DNA of 6,354 nucleotides, taken from Myxococcota bacterium (GTDB lineage Bacteria > Myxococcota > Polyangia > GCA-2747355 > JAKLHH01). Position numbers and translations under genes: made by a program. The stretch lies in contig JAKLHH010000462.1 in NCBI GenBank assembly GCA_022710245.1, positions 1-6,354 of the forward strand, in the 5' to 3' direction. Shown piece after piece: positions 6,222 to 6,354 of the stretch (its first letter is position 1; every line of letters begins with the position of its first letter). The notes under the pieces were generated by a model, which worked only from the letters and a program-made list of their open reading frames with translations, was not told where the DNA came from and ran no database searches.

Positions 6222-6233
6222 TATACTGGCCGC
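6222..6233 (+). promoter_or_regulatory. Predicted leaderless -10 box of the rightmost lipoprotein gene
   Basis: TATACT (6222-6227) is one base from the -10 consensus TATAAT, ends 6 nt before the ATG at 6234, and stands out in GC-rich surroundings. The spacing equals that before the Nudix gene, and the bases up to the ATG are similar (both end CGCATG). I see no convincing -35 hexamer 16-19 nt upstream, and no Shine-Dalgarno sequence between the box and the ATG. Confidence 0.55.
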
Positions 6234-6354
6234 ATGAGGCTCGGTGCGCTCCTCGGGCTCGTCGTGCTCCTCGCCACCGGCTGCGCCCCACCCGGCCCGA
6301 CCGGCCAGGGGCTGCCGGAGGACGTCAGCCTCCCCCTGCCGGCCGAGCTCGCTC
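6234..6354 (+). CDS. Lipoprotein N-terminus, 3'-truncated by the window edge
   Basis: The first 40 codons of a predicted lipoprotein are present, open to the right edge. The N-terminus has a short basic n-region (Arg2), a hydrophobic core of Leu, Val, Gly and Ala (3-14) and Cys17 in LLATGC, followed by a Pro/Gly-rich stretch (APPGPTGQG) typical of the flexible segment after a lipid anchor. Signal peptidase II processing and membrane anchoring are inferred from this. The mature domain is outside the window, so no function can be given. The ATG at 6234 is supported by the signal peptide and by the TATACT box 6 nt upstream. It diverges from the propeller lipoprotein gene, with only 65 nt between the two preferred start codons. 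Confidence 0.8.
   Translation, partial: MRLGALLGLVVLLATGCAPPGPTGQGLPEDVSLPLPAELA

Noticed and set aside
1..6354. Search for tRNA, rRNA, CRISPR arrays, transposase or phage genes, and toxin-antitoxin or defence modules
   Set aside because: None seen by eye; every long stretch is covered by the six genes, and all intergenic gaps are shorter than about 115 nt.

Overview
The window comes from a very GC-rich bacterial chromosome whose third codon positions are almost all G or C. I see no tRNA, rRNA, mobile element or CRISPR array. Three of the six genes encode predicted lipoproteins, so the cell has an envelope that anchors such proteins. One of these lipoproteins has an acidic, regularly spaced linker after its anchoring cysteine, a style common in Myxococcota (Polyangia-like) and related deltaproteobacterial genomes. 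That lineage is an inference from style, not from a marker gene.

Layout, left to right. (1) The 3' part of an M1-family zinc aminopeptidase runs from the window edge to 1760 (+). It keeps the GGMEN substrate motif, the HExxH-18-E zinc site, the catalytic Tyr and an ERAP1-like helical C-terminal region; its N-terminal domain lies outside the window. (2) A two-gene operon (+) follows: an ADP-ribose-pyrophosphatase-like Nudix hydrolase (1874-2299) and, 10 nt later, an AMMECR1-domain protein of the AmmeMemoRadiSam protein A type (2310-2936) with an unusual acidic tail. (3) Converging on this operon is a minus-strand pair. The upstream gene encodes a TolB/PD40-like beta-propeller lipoprotein (4189-6168). 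The downstream gene, 60 nt later, encodes a TPR-repeat lipoprotein (2986-4128). (4) Diverging from the propeller gene is the first 40 codons of another lipoprotein (6234 to the right edge).

The most interesting signal is how genes start. The two genes that begin a transcription unit on the plus strand (Nudix and the rightmost lipoprotein) have a TAYACT -10 hexamer exactly 6 nt before the ATG. The divergent propeller gene has TTGAGC-N17-TACCCT ending 7 nt before a GTG. All three would give leaderless mRNAs. The two genes internal to operons (AMMECR1 and TPR) have ordinary purine-rich Shine-Dalgarno sequences 4-5 nt before the ATG. The window therefore seems to show mixed initiation split by operon position. 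This also moves the preferred start of the propeller lipoprotein 15 nt upstream of its first ATG.

Functionally, the minus-strand pair and the divergent gene look like an envelope locus. The Nudix-AMMECR1 pair looks like a small cytoplasmic metabolic or modification unit. I see no complete novel defence or mobile system here.
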